NCBI GenBank assembly: GCA_041391505.1
Contig: JAWKNW010000016.1
Location: 71,164 to 135,163 of the forward strand
DNA: 64,000 nucleotides
Source of the DNA: Rhodothermales bacterium
Lineage (GTDB): Bacteria > Bacteroidota > Rhodothermia > Rhodothermales > JAHQVL01
Direction: 5' to 3'
Position 1 is the first letter of the stretch. Every line of letters starts with the position of its first letter. Both the position numbers and the translations under genes were made by a program. Positions 17,682 through 26,319 of this stretch are shown here, piece after piece. Below the pieces are notes generated by a model that searched no databases, was not told where the DNA came from, and worked only from the letters and a program-made list of their open reading frames with translations.

Positions 17682-17734
17682 AAAAAAAGATGCAGGATGC
17701 CGGACGCCCTCTGGGCCATCCGACATCCTGCATC
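17682..17734 (-). terminator. Rho-independent terminator built from heptamer repeats
   Basis: On the plus strand GATGCAGGATG (17689-17699) is an exact inverse repeat of CATCCTGCATC (17724-17734). The pairing extends inward through CGGA/TCCG and GCCC/GGGC with few mismatches. Read on the minus strand the hairpin is followed by a T-run (A-run at 17682-17688), which makes a strong terminator 38 bases after the transketolase stop. The arms are copies of the heptamer repeat seen at 2.4 and 22.3 kb. The 176-base gap holds no gene. Confidence 0.85.
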
Positions 17735-17771
17735 CTGTACGTACACAACCGGGCCAGGGCCCGGGCGGCCA

Positions 17772-19799
17772 TTAGCCGAGAAGCGAACGCCCTTCGGCGG
17801 CGATATTGTCGGCCGTGAAGCCGAAATACTTGAACAGGTCGTTGCCCGGGGCCGACTCGCCGAAGCGGTCGATCCCGAACGTCTTGCCGTCCATGCCCAC
17901 ATAGCGCTCCCAGCCCATCGTCACGCCGGCCTCGACGGAGAGGCGTTTCCGGACGTTCGGCGGCAGCACGCTGTCGCGGTAGGCCTGCGTCTGCTCCTCG
18001 AAAAGCTCCCAGCACGGCATACTCACCACCCGGACGCGGCGCCCTTCGCTCGTGAGGCGCTCGGCGGCGCCGAGGGCGACATGGACTTCACTGCCTGTCG
18101 CCATGATGATCAGTTCGGGCGTGCCTTCGCAGTCGCTCAGCACATACGCCCCCTTGCGGGCGCCCGACGCCGGCGCGTACTTCGTGCGGTCGAGCGTCGG
18201 CAGGTTCTGCCGGCTGAACGCCAGCACGGTCGGGCGATCCGAGGAGGCGATGGCCGTGCGCCAGGCTTCCGCCACTTCGTTGGCGTCGGCCGGGCGGATG
18301 AAGTTCAGGTTCGGGATGGCGCGGAGCGACATGTAGTGCTCGATCGGCTGGTGCGTCGGACCGTCCTCGCCCTGCCCGATGGAGTCGTGCGTGAGCACGT
18401 AGATGACCGGCTGGCGCATGAGGGCGCTCAGGCGCAGCGCCGGCCGCATGTAGTCGCTAAAGATCAGGAAGGTACCGCAGAACGGACGCAGGCCGCCGTG
18501 CAGGCTGATGCCGTTGCAGATGGCCGCCATGCCGTGTTCGCGGACGCCGAAGCGCAGGTAGCGTCCTTCCGGCGAATCCCGCTGGAAATCGCCCTCGCCC
18601 TTCAGCCCCGTGTTGTTCGACGGCGTAAGGTCGGCCGAGCCGCCGACGAGGTTTTCGATCACCGGGGCGATCGCGTTCATGACCTTGCCGCCGGAGACGC
18701 GGGAGGCCGACTTTTCGTCGACGCCAAACGTCGGCAGGCTGTTTTCCCAGCCCTCAGGCAGTTCGCCGGCCATCCAGCGCTCGAACTCGGCCGCGAGATC
18801 GGGGAACGCCGTGCGGTAGGCGCTGAAGGTCTCGTTCCAGGCGGCTTCCCCCTGCTTGCCGGCGTCGACCGCCTTGCGGAAGTGCTTGCGCACGTCGTCG
18901 GGGATCCGGAACGTCGCGTCTTCGGGCCAGCCGAGGTTTCGCTTCGTGAGCCGGACTTCCTCGTCGCCGAGCGGCGAGCCGTGGATGCCGGACGTGCCCT
19001 GTTTGTTCGGGCTGCCGAAGCCGATGACCGTACGCACGACGATGAGCGAGGGACGGGCCGTCTCCTTCCGCGCCGCTTCGAGCGCCGCGGCGACTTCCGC
19101 CACGTCATTGCCGTCTTCCACGTGCAGCACATGCCACCCGTACGCATCGAAACGCCGGCCGACATCCTCCGTGAAGGTGATGTCCGTGCTGCCGTCGATC
19201 GAGATATCGTTGTCGTCGTACAGGAAGATCAGCTTGCCGAGTCCGAGGTGGCCGGCCATCGAGGCGGCTTCGGCCGACACCCCTTCCATCAGGTCGCCGT
19301 CGGACACCAGCACGTAGGTGTAGTGATCGACGATCTTGTAATTCGGCCGGTTGAACCGCGCCGCGAGCATCCGCTCCGCGATCGCCATCCCGACGGCCGT
19401 CGCGGCGCCCTGCCCGAGCGGGCCGGTTGTCGTCTCGACGCCTACGGTCTGGAAGTTCTCGGGATGCCCGGGCGTCTTGCTGTGGAGCTGGCGGAACTGC
19501 TTGAGTTCGTCGAGGGGAAGGTCGTACCCGGTCAGGTGCAGGAGCGCGTAGAGCAGCATCGAGCCATGGCCGGCGGAGAGGACGAAGCGATCGCGATCCG
19601 CCCATTTCGGATTCGTCGGACTATGCTTCAGGAAGTTCTGCCAGAGCACGTAGGCCATCGGCGCGGCGCCCATCGGGAGACCGGGGTGGCCGCTGTTGGC
19701 TTTTTGAACGGCGTCTACGGCCAGAAAGCGAATGGTATTGATGGCATCCTGGGTGAGCGTGGTCTGCTGCACGGCTTTATCCTGAGTCAATGAGTCCAT
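17772..19799 (-). CDS. tkt: Transketolase
   Basis: A 675-residue cytoplasmic enzyme of full length that moves two-carbon ketol units in the pentose phosphate pathway, using thiamine diphosphate. The start MDSLTQDKAVQQTTLTQDAINTIR leads into the N-terminal block (AVQKANSGHPGLPMGAAPMAY). The ThDP-binding motif is GDGDLMEG-like (VSDGDLMEGVSAEAASMAGH...DNDISIDG). In the Pyr domain it has GVREHGMAAICNGISLHGG and LTHDSIGQGEDGPTHQPIEH. Two upstream genes on the same strand are separated from it by a 220-base gap, and a strong hairpin terminator follows its stop, so it is likely monocistronic. Confidence 0.98.
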   Translation of the reverse strand: MDSLTQDKAVQQTTLTQDAINTIRFLAVDAVQKANSGHPGLPMGAAPMAYVLWQNFLKHSPTNPKWADRDRFVLSAGHGSMLLYALLHLTGYDLPLDELKQFRQLHSKTPGHPENFQTVGVETTTGPLGQGAATAVGMAIAERMLAARFNRPNYKIVDHYTYVLVSDGDLMEGVSAEAASMAGHLGLGKLIFLYDDNDISIDGSTDITFTEDVGRRFDAYGWHVLHVEDGNDVAEVAAALEAARKETARPSLIVVRTVIGFGSPNKQGTSGIHGSPLGDEEVRLTKRNLGWPEDATFRIPDDVRKHFRKAVDAGKQGEAAWNETFSAYRTAFPDLAAEFERWMAGELPEGWENSLPTFGVDEKSASRVSGGKVMNAIAPVIENLVGGSADLTPSNNTGLKGEGDFQRDSPEGRYLRFGVREHGMAAICNGISLHGGLRPFCGTFLIFSDYMRPALRLSALMRQPVIYVLTHDSIGQGEDGPTHQPIEHYMSLRAIPNLNFIRPADANEVAEAWRTAIASSDRPTVLAFSRQNLPTLDRTKYAPASGARKGAYVLSDCEGTPELIIMATGSEVHVALGAAERLTSEGRRVRVVSMPCWELFEEQTQAYRDSVLPPNVRKRLSVEAGVTMGWERYVGMDGKTFGIDRFGESAPGNDLFKYFGFTADNIAAEGRSLLG

Positions 19800-19921
19800 A
19801 AAAAATCGTCAGATCGGTTGATATAGATCGATGCCGCCGGACACATCGGATGCATCAAACAGGGGGCGGAAGACATCCGCCGGGTTTCGGGAAAGGGTAT
19901 CGGCGCGGGCCGGACAATAAT

Positions 19922-19941
19922 TAGGCGCCGGCCCGGCGCAC
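19922..19941 (-). terminator. Weak hairpin, possible terminator of VKOR-DsbA
   Basis: GGCGCCGGCCCGGCGC is nearly palindromic. Read on the minus strand it is followed by TAATTATTG. It lies about 80 bases after the VKOR-DsbA stop. The rest of the 220-base gap (19800-20019) shows no gene; a second short GC hairpin (19978-19992) has no T-run. Confidence 0.35.
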
Positions 19942-20019
19942 CCGGGTCTGCGTTCGCGCGATGCGCGTTACCCCCTCACCCCGGGACGGGGTCATGGGCA
20001 TCGCACCCGGTCCGGGGCG

Positions 20020-21303
20020 TTACAACGCCGCCTGCGCTTCCTGCACGAATTGCGCGAAACACCCGGGCGAACGCGTCCCCATGAACCGGCCGTTGATGAT
20101 GACCGTCGGGACGCTGCTCATGCCGGTATCCTGGGCCTTGGCGCGCTGATCGATGATTTGCCGGCGGAACGCATTCGACCGAAGGCGCGCGTTCATCTTG
20201 TCCACATCCATCCCGATGCGTTCGGCGATGTCGCGCAGTTCGCTGATGTTGATGCCCGTCGTGCGGCGCATCGCCATCTGCGCGTCGACCATCTCGGTAA
20301 ACTTGCCCTGTTCGTTGGCGGCGTACATCGCTTCGATCTGCGGCACCGAATAGTCGCGGATCGGGTACGGGATGAAATAGAACCGCACGCTGTCGCTATG
20401 CGTCGCCACCATCTGTTTCATCAAAGGATGGAGTTCCTGGCAATGCGGGCAGTTCGGATCGAAGTATTCGATCACCACCACATCGGCATCCGGATTGCCC
20501 ACCACCGGATCGGTCGGGGAGATGAGATTGAGGTAGTTGGGGTAATCCGCCATGCGGGAATCGTAGACGCAGCTCAGCGGCCTGTCATCCGCGATGGCGT
20601 CGGTGGGCGCGACCGGCGTGGCCGCGACTCTGGGGGGCGGCTCGGGCAGGCTGTTGAAGTAGGCGAGATCCGCGCCGATGAGCACCACCAGCGCCAGGGC
20701 CAGGCCGGCATAAAAACGCGGCTCGCCGCTCAGCTTGCGGGCCGAGGCCAGCCGGGTCTCGCTGCCCTTTTCGGTGAGCCAGTCGTAAACGAGCGTCCCG
20801 AAAAGCGTCGTAGCGATCGCCGCCGATGTGAGGCACAGCGCGCAGAGCTCCCCGATGCTGTTGATCTGGTAGTTCACCAGGTACATCGAGTAGAGGAAGC
20901 CGAACCCGATCATCCCCGCGCGGATGCGCTTGAGCAGCGCGAGTGACTCCGGCGCGGCGCGCATGATCAGAAAACTGATGACCGCGATGCCGAAGTAGAA
21001 GAGCATGCCCCAGTACACGTTGGAGATGCCCAGGATGGAGCCGGCTCCGCTCGTGACCACCGCTTCGCAATTGAAGAGCTGTTCGCCGCCCTGCGGCGGG
21101 TTGAATCCCCAGCACCCCTGATCGAATCCACGCCCCTGCTGAATCCACAGGTGGACGGTGACCATGATCCCCAGGATGCCCAGCGCGAAGACGAGCCGGT
21201 CGAGGATCGGGCGATAGGACGACAGGGCGCCGGCCGAAGATGCCGCCGTTCCGGCCGCCTGACGGGAAGCCTGTTCTTTCTCTTTACGTGTCTTTTTTGC
21301 CAT
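20020..21303 (-). CDS. VKOR-DsbA fusion, disulfide-bond forming enzyme
   Basis: A 427-residue membrane protein. After a basic N-terminus, residues 30-215 are a VKOR domain with about five helices, loop cysteines C64 and C79, the SNVYWG block and the active-site pair C154-A-L-C157. Residues 245-427 are a thioredoxin/DsbA-like domain, probably periplasmic, with the redox motif C285-P-H-C288 (YFDPNCPHC), the cis-Pro region SSVPTVIING and a further Cys near the end. Known VKOR-Trx fusions pass electrons from substrate thiols via the Trx domain and VKOR pair to quinone. This protein should oxidise extracytoplasmic proteins in place of separate DsbA and DsbB. Confidence 0.95.
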   Translation of the reverse strand: MAKKTRKEKEQASRQAAGTAASSAGALSSYRPILDRLVFALGILGIMVTVHLWIQQGRGFDQGCWGFNPPQGGEQLFNCEAVVTSGAGSILGISNVYWGMLFYFGIAVISFLIMRAAPESLALLKRIRAGMIGFGFLYSMYLVNYQINSIGELCALCLTSAAIATTLFGTLVYDWLTEKGSETRLASARKLSGEPRFYAGLALALVVLIGADLAYFNSLPEPPPRVAATPVAPTDAIADDRPLSCVYDSRMADYPNYLNLISPTDPVVGNPDADVVVIEYFDPNCPHCQELHPLMKQMVATHSDSVRFYFIPYPIRDYSVPQIEAMYAANEQGKFTEMVDAQMAMRRTTGINISELRDIAERIGMDVDKMNARLRSNAFRRQIIDQRAKAQDTGMSSVPTVIINGRFMGTRSPGCFAQFVQEAQAAL

Positions 21304-21552
21304 GACGAAAACGAATCGGTGCGAGGTGGGGTAGCCGCTGGCCTCTTATTATTTGCAAAAACGTAGCCACCTTAACGCCTATTCGGCCTACAAGGTTCGA
21401 GTCTCGCGACGCCCGTCGCGCGTCGTTTGCAATTTCCCCGCCGGCATGCGCATTTTCACCCCGTCCTGACCGCATGCCACGGCGTCGGCCGGAGCGTTCA
21501 TCCCTATCTCCCCCCCGTTTTGCACACTCCAGATCCCCTGCACGCCTCGCCC

Positions 21553-22206
21553 ATGCTTCCCGCCCGCCTCCCCAAGTCGTCGATACCGGGGCTCTACACC
21601 TGGATCGCGCCCACGCACGACTGGCTGGCCGTCCTCGTCGAAGCCCGCGCGCGCCGGCTGGGCATCGAAAAAGCCGCCATCCGCGACGGCGAGACGCTGA
21701 TTGAGGTCGCGGTAGGCACCGCCCTGTCCTTCGCCCGCCTCGTCGCCGCCAACCCCTCCGGGACCAATGAGGGCATCGACCTCACGCCGGCGATGCTCCG
21801 CCAGGCCGAGCGCCGCATGAAACGGCGCCGACTGACCAACTACCGGCTCCAGCTGGGCGATGCGTATGCCCTGCCGTTTCCCGATGCCAGCGCGGACCTC
21901 CTGGTCAACAGCTACATGTTCGACCTGCTCCCGGAATCCGACTTCGTCCCGGTCCTGCGCGAATTCCACCGCGTGCTGCGTCCGGGCGGGCGGCTCGTGC
22001 AGATGAACCTGACCCTCGCCGAAACGTGGCCTCAACGGCTCTGGGACGGCCTCTACCGCCTCCACCCCGCCATCCTGGGCGGCTGCCGCGGCATCACGAC
22101 CGCGCCGGCACTGGCCCAAGCCGGCTTCGAACGCATAGAACGCACCTTCGTCAGCCAGCTCACGTTTCCTTCCGAAGTCGTGACGGGAATTCGGGGGGAT
22201 GGTTAG
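21553..22206 (+). CDS. Class I SAM-dependent methyltransferase
   Basis: A 217-residue protein from the ATG at 21553 (MLPARLPKSSIPGLYTW). The SAM-binding motif I reads LIEVAVGTALSFARL, a variant of xExGxGTG. Later landmarks are GIDLTPAMLRQAERR, LQLGDAYALPFPDASADLLVNSYMFDLLP and LREFHRVLRPGGRLV, all typical of UbiE/COQ5-like (Methyltransf_11) enzymes. The substrate may be a quinone, lipid or other small molecule and cannot be determined. An in-frame start at 21427 would add residues of poor composition. The gene is divergent from VKOR-DsbA across a 249-base gap with no other gene seen. Confidence 0.9.
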   Translation: MLPARLPKSSIPGLYTWIAPTHDWLAVLVEARARRLGIEKAAIRDGETLIEVAVGTALSFARLVAANPSGTNEGIDLTPAMLRQAERRMKRRRLTNYRLQLGDAYALPFPDASADLLVNSYMFDLLPESDFVPVLREFHRVLRPGGRLVQMNLTLAETWPQRLWDGLYRLHPAILGGCRGITTAPALAQAGFERIERTFVSQLTFPSEVVTGIRGDG

Positions 22207-22225
22207 GTGCGGGTGCGGGTTGTGA

Positions 22226-22360
22226 GATGTGGGATGCGGGAGCAGCGGCAATGCCCACAACGACCCACCTTGTTATGGAGGGTGTGTCCCCAGGGCAAAC
22301 GCACGGCCATGTTGTTAACCGTATTGATCCAGCATCCTACATCCTGCATCCTGCATCCCG
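22226..22360. repeat. Heptamer repeats, inverted arms around a spacer
   Basis: A tandem run of ATCCTAC, ATCCTGC, ATCCTGC and ATCCCGT (22334-22361) follows a facing left arm GATGTGGGATGCGGG (22226-22240). Another short period-7 run, CTCGATC twice, occurs near 22421-22438. The region lies between convergent ends of the methyltransferase and the small lipoprotein and may act as a weak bidirectional terminator. No gene is seen in 22207-22447. Confidence 0.55.
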
Positions 22361-22447
22361 TGCCGCGTACCACCCCGCAGGAATCAGCCCTGGTGATCGA
22401 GCGATCCCCCTTGCCTTAAACCTCGATCCTCGATCCTCAAACCCCGC

Positions 22448-22807
22448 TCACGTGTCCGCCACCGGGGTGCGGGGTTGATCGGGGGCGTCCTTGCTGTAGA
22501 TGAGCGCCTCGATGCGGGCATTCAGTACGGCCACGGTTTCGGGTTCGATGCGCCTGGGCTCGGCGCCGCGTTCGCGGAGCACGTACAGGTCGCCTTCCCG
22601 CCGTTCGAGAATCAGTTCACACTGGCCGGCGTGGCGGAGCACGCGGCGCTCGAAACCGTCGGGCCGGCGGTAGATCAGCAGGGTGTAATCCGACACATTG
22701 CTGTGCAGGACCGCCACGAGATCCTCGGATTCAAACAGCGACGACACCGGTGCACATCCTCCCAGCAAGAGGATCAGCAGCGGCCAGCAGGAACGGAGTG
22801 AAGCCAT
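22448..22807 (-). CDS. Small lipoprotein, unknown function
   Basis: A 119-residue protein with a signal peptide and lipobox LILLLGGC (Cys18), so it should be a membrane-anchored lipoprotein. The mature part is polar, with a central beta-rich segment (VAVLHSNVSDYTLLIYRRPDG) and a C-terminal helix ending in a flexible tail. I do not recognise the family. It is divergent from the trp operon, whose promoter lies about 150 bases from its ATG. It does not look like a regulator of that operon. Confidence 0.75.
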   Translation of the reverse strand: MASLRSCWPLLILLLGGCAPVSSLFESEDLVAVLHSNVSDYTLLIYRRPDGFERRVLRHAGQCELILERREGDLYVLRERGAEPRRIEPETVAVLNARIEALIYSKDAPDQPRTPVADT

Positions 22808-22958
22808 GAAAGGATGCGGTCAATCGTTGCTCGGACACGAAGGCGAACAGTTCTTCGGATCCTGTTTAACAGAATCCTTCCGTAGTATCGCCGGCACCCG
22901 TCCCTGCTTAACGCGGGGGCGGCGCGCGGCCAATTCGCAAAAACATCGCAACGGGGTC

Positions 22959-22988
22959 TTGCGCGCGCCGGCGTGCGGCGTGTATCTT
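22959..22988 (+). promoter_or_regulatory. Candidate trp operon promoter
   Basis: TTGCGC (22959-22964) and TATCTT (22983-22988) are spaced by 18 bases. The same TATCTT hexamer with the same 18-base spacing precedes the tRNA-Arg gene at 54.5 kb, which supports the assignment. Transcription would begin about seven bases after TATCTT, at or beside the ATG of the leader peptide (22995), which predicts a leaderless leader transcript. Confidence 0.55.
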
Positions 22989-22994
22989 CCCCGC

Positions 22995-23081
22995 ATGCAT
23001 CGAAATCCACATACCGCTACGCGCCGTAACAACCTTTGGTGGCGCCGCTTTTTTGCAGCGGCCATGCGTACCGGCTTGTAG
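22995..23081 (+). CDS. trpL: trp operon leader peptide with tandem Trp codons
   Basis: A 28-codon ORF begins MHRNPHTATRRNNLWWRR. The two consecutive TGG codons (residues 15-16, bases 23037-23042) sit just before the first arm of a set of mutually exclusive hairpins, and trpE follows. This is the classic layout of ribosome-mediated attenuation. When charged tRNA-Trp is scarce the ribosome stalls at WW, covers arm 1, and lets the antiterminator form. The peptide has no other evident role. The start has no ribosome-binding site and may be the first codon of the transcript. Confidence 0.85.
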   Translation: MHRNPHTATRRNNLWWRRFFAAAMRTGL

Positions 23082-23150
23082 TACGTTTCGATCTGGATTA
23101 TTTCCGGCGTTGGCCCGCTGCTCGATGGAGTTAGCGGGTTTTTTGTTTTT
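23044..23150 (+). promoter_or_regulatory. trp attenuator (alternative hairpins 1:2, 2:3, 3:4)
   Basis: Arm 1 GCCGCT (23044-23049) pairs with arm 2 AGCGGC (23057-23062). Arm 2 extended to AGCGGCC (23057-23063) can instead pair with arm 3 GGCCCGCT (23112-23119, one bulged C) as antiterminator. Arm 3 CCCGCT (23114-23119) pairs with arm 4 AGCGGG (23133-23138), with an inner CTC/GAG helix, to give the terminator. Arm 1 begins two bases after the second Trp codon, so a ribosome stalled there would mask it. The pairing was worked out by eye, and energies were not computed. Confidence 0.82.
23114..23150 (+). terminator. Attenuator terminator before trpE
   Basis: CCCGCT-G-CTC-GATG-GAG-TT-AGCGGG forms a hairpin followed directly by TTTTTTGTTTTT (23139-23150). 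It ends 11 bases before the trpE ATG, so it must be conditional for the operon to be expressed. Confidence 0.85.
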
Positions 23151-23161
23151 ATACGACTACG

Positions 23162-24661
<1,500 letters not shown>

Positions 24662-24706
24662 GGGTTCAACGGGTAAGGATCAAGGTTTAAAGCAGTCGTT
24701 TATAGC

Positions 24707-25711
24707 ATGCCATCATCTTCATCACCCACCGTTGTGGTATCCGGCATCCAGCCGTCGGGTACGTTGCACATCGGCAACTACTTCGGCGCCCTGCGGCAGC
24801 ACATCCAGCTGCACACGCAACACGAAGCCTACTACTTTATCGTTAACTACCACGCCCTCACGTCCGTACGCGACGCCGACCTGCTGCGGCGGTATACGAT
24901 GGACGTGGCGCTGGACTACCTCGCGCTGGGCTTCGACCCCGAGCGCGCCAACCTCTTCGTCCAGAGCGACGTCCCCCAGGTCACCGAACTGGCCTGGGTG
25001 TTCTACAACCTCACCCCGGTGAGCCAGCTGGAAAAAGGCGTTTCTTACAAGGACAAGATCGCCCAGGGGCTGATGCCCAACGCCGGCCTGCTCAACTACC
25101 CGGTCCTCCAGGCGGCCGACATCCTGATCTACGGCGGCTCCCTGGTGCCGGTCGGCGCCGACCAGAAGCAGCACATCGAGATGACGCGCGACCTCGCGAT
25201 CCGCTTCAACGCGACGTATTGCCCCGAGGACGACCCGATCTTCCCGGTCCCGGAGCCGCACATCCTCGAAGACGTCGCCGTCGTTCCCGGTCTGGATGGA
25301 CGCAAGATGTCGAAGAGCTATAACAACACCATCGGCATCTTCGACGAAGGCAGCGCGCTCAAGAAAAAGATCATGGGGATCGTGACCGACTCCACCCCGC
25401 TCGAGGAGCCGAAGGACCCCGATAAGGATAACGTCTTCGCCCTCATCAAGCTCTTCGCGGACGCCGAGACGGCGGCGCGCGTGGCCGACGCCTACCGCGC
25501 CGGCGGCTACGGATACGGGCACGCCAAAAAAGAGCTGCTGGGGCTGATGACCGCCTATTTCGCCGAGGCCCGCGACCGCCGGCGCAAGCTGGCCGAAGAT
25601 CCGGACTACGTCCGCGACGTATTGCGCCAGGGCGCGCAGCGCGGCCGCGCGAAAGCCGAATCGTTCATGGAGCGCGTGCGCGAACGCACCGGGCTCATCA
25701 CCACGCTTTGA
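24707..25711 (+). CDS. trpS: Tryptophanyl-tRNA synthetase
   Basis: A 334-residue class I aminoacyl-tRNA synthetase of usual length. It has the HIGH-type motif GTLHIGNYFG and the KMSKS motif GRKMSKSYNN. PVGADQKQHIEMTRDLA and YPVLQAADILIY are typical of TrpRS. It charges tRNA-Trp in the cytoplasm. The gene lies between trpE (45-base gap) and trpG, so it should share the trp attenuator, which senses the product of this enzyme, charged tRNA-Trp. The 3' end abuts the trpG start. Confidence 0.98.
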   Translation: MPSSSSPTVVVSGIQPSGTLHIGNYFGALRQHIQLHTQHEAYYFIVNYHALTSVRDADLLRRYTMDVALDYLALGFDPERANLFVQSDVPQVTELAWVFYNLTPVSQLEKGVSYKDKIAQGLMPNAGLLNYPVLQAADILIYGGSLVPVGADQKQHIEMTRDLAIRFNATYCPEDDPIFPVPEPHILEDVAVVPGLDGRKMSKSYNNTIGIFDEGSALKKKIMGIVTDSTPLEEPKDPDKDNVFALIKLFADAETAARVADAYRAGGYGYGHAKKELLGLMTAYFAEARDRRRKLAEDPDYVRDVLRQGAQRGRAKAESFMERVRERTGLITTL

Positions 25712-25716
25712 ACGCT

Positions 25717-26319
25717 ATGATTCTCGTCATCGACAACTACGATTCGTTCACGTACAACCTCGTCCACCTCATCGGCCGCGAAACGCCCGATATCGAGGTG
25801 TACCGGAACGACGCCTTGCGCGTCGAGGAAGCCCTCGCGCTGCAGCCGGCCGGCATCGTCATATCCCCCGGCCCCGGCCGGCCGGATCAGGCCGGCATTA
25901 CGATGGACCTCATCCGCGCCGCCGGCGACCGCATCCCGGTGCTGGGCGTCTGCCTCGGCCACCAGGCGATCGGCCAGGTCTTCGGCGGGGATGTCGTACA
26001 CGCCCCCAGCCTGATGCACGGCAAGACGAGCTTCATCGAGCACAACGGCCGAGGTCTCTTCGCCGGCCTCACCGAACCGTTCGAGGCCACCCGCTACCAC
26101 TCGCTCGTGGTAGCGCCGGCCACCCTGCCGGACTCCCTTGAAGTAACGGCTGAGACGAGCGATGGCATCATCATGGGGCTTAACCACAAAACCCGCCCCG
26201 TGTTTGGCATCCAGTTTCACCCCGAGAGCGTCATGACGCTCGCCGGCCCGGCGATGATTCGCAACTGGCTCGGCGTCGTGGACGCGTATTCCTCCCACCC
26301 GACTCCCGCCGCATCATGA
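25717..26319 (+). CDS. trpG: Anthranilate synthase component II (glutamine amidotransferase)
   Basis: A 200-residue class I glutamine amidotransferase that supplies ammonia to TrpE. It opens MILVIDNYDSFTYNLVHL and carries SPGPGRPDQAG, the nucleophile Cys block VLGVCLGHQAIGQVFGG and the His-Glu pair in GIQFHPESVMT. The ATG at 25717 is preferred over an upstream in-frame TTG that overlaps the trpS stop. The 3' end overlaps trpD by four bases (ATGA). It might also serve PabB, as dual-use subunits do, but its place in the operon points to tryptophan synthesis. Confidence 0.96.
   Translation: MILVIDNYDSFTYNLVHLIGRETPDIEVYRNDALRVEEALALQPAGIVISPGPGRPDQAGITMDLIRAAGDRIPVLGVCLGHQAIGQVFGGDVVHAPSLMHGKTSFIEHNGRGLFAGLTEPFEATRYHSLVVAPATLPDSLEVTAETSDGIIMGLNHKTRPVFGIQFHPESVMTLAGPAMIRNWLGVVDAYSSHPTPAAS

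Noticed and set aside
19978..19992. Short hairpin ACCCCG/CGGGGT
   Set aside because: No T-run follows on either strand, and such GC palindromes are frequent in this DNA.
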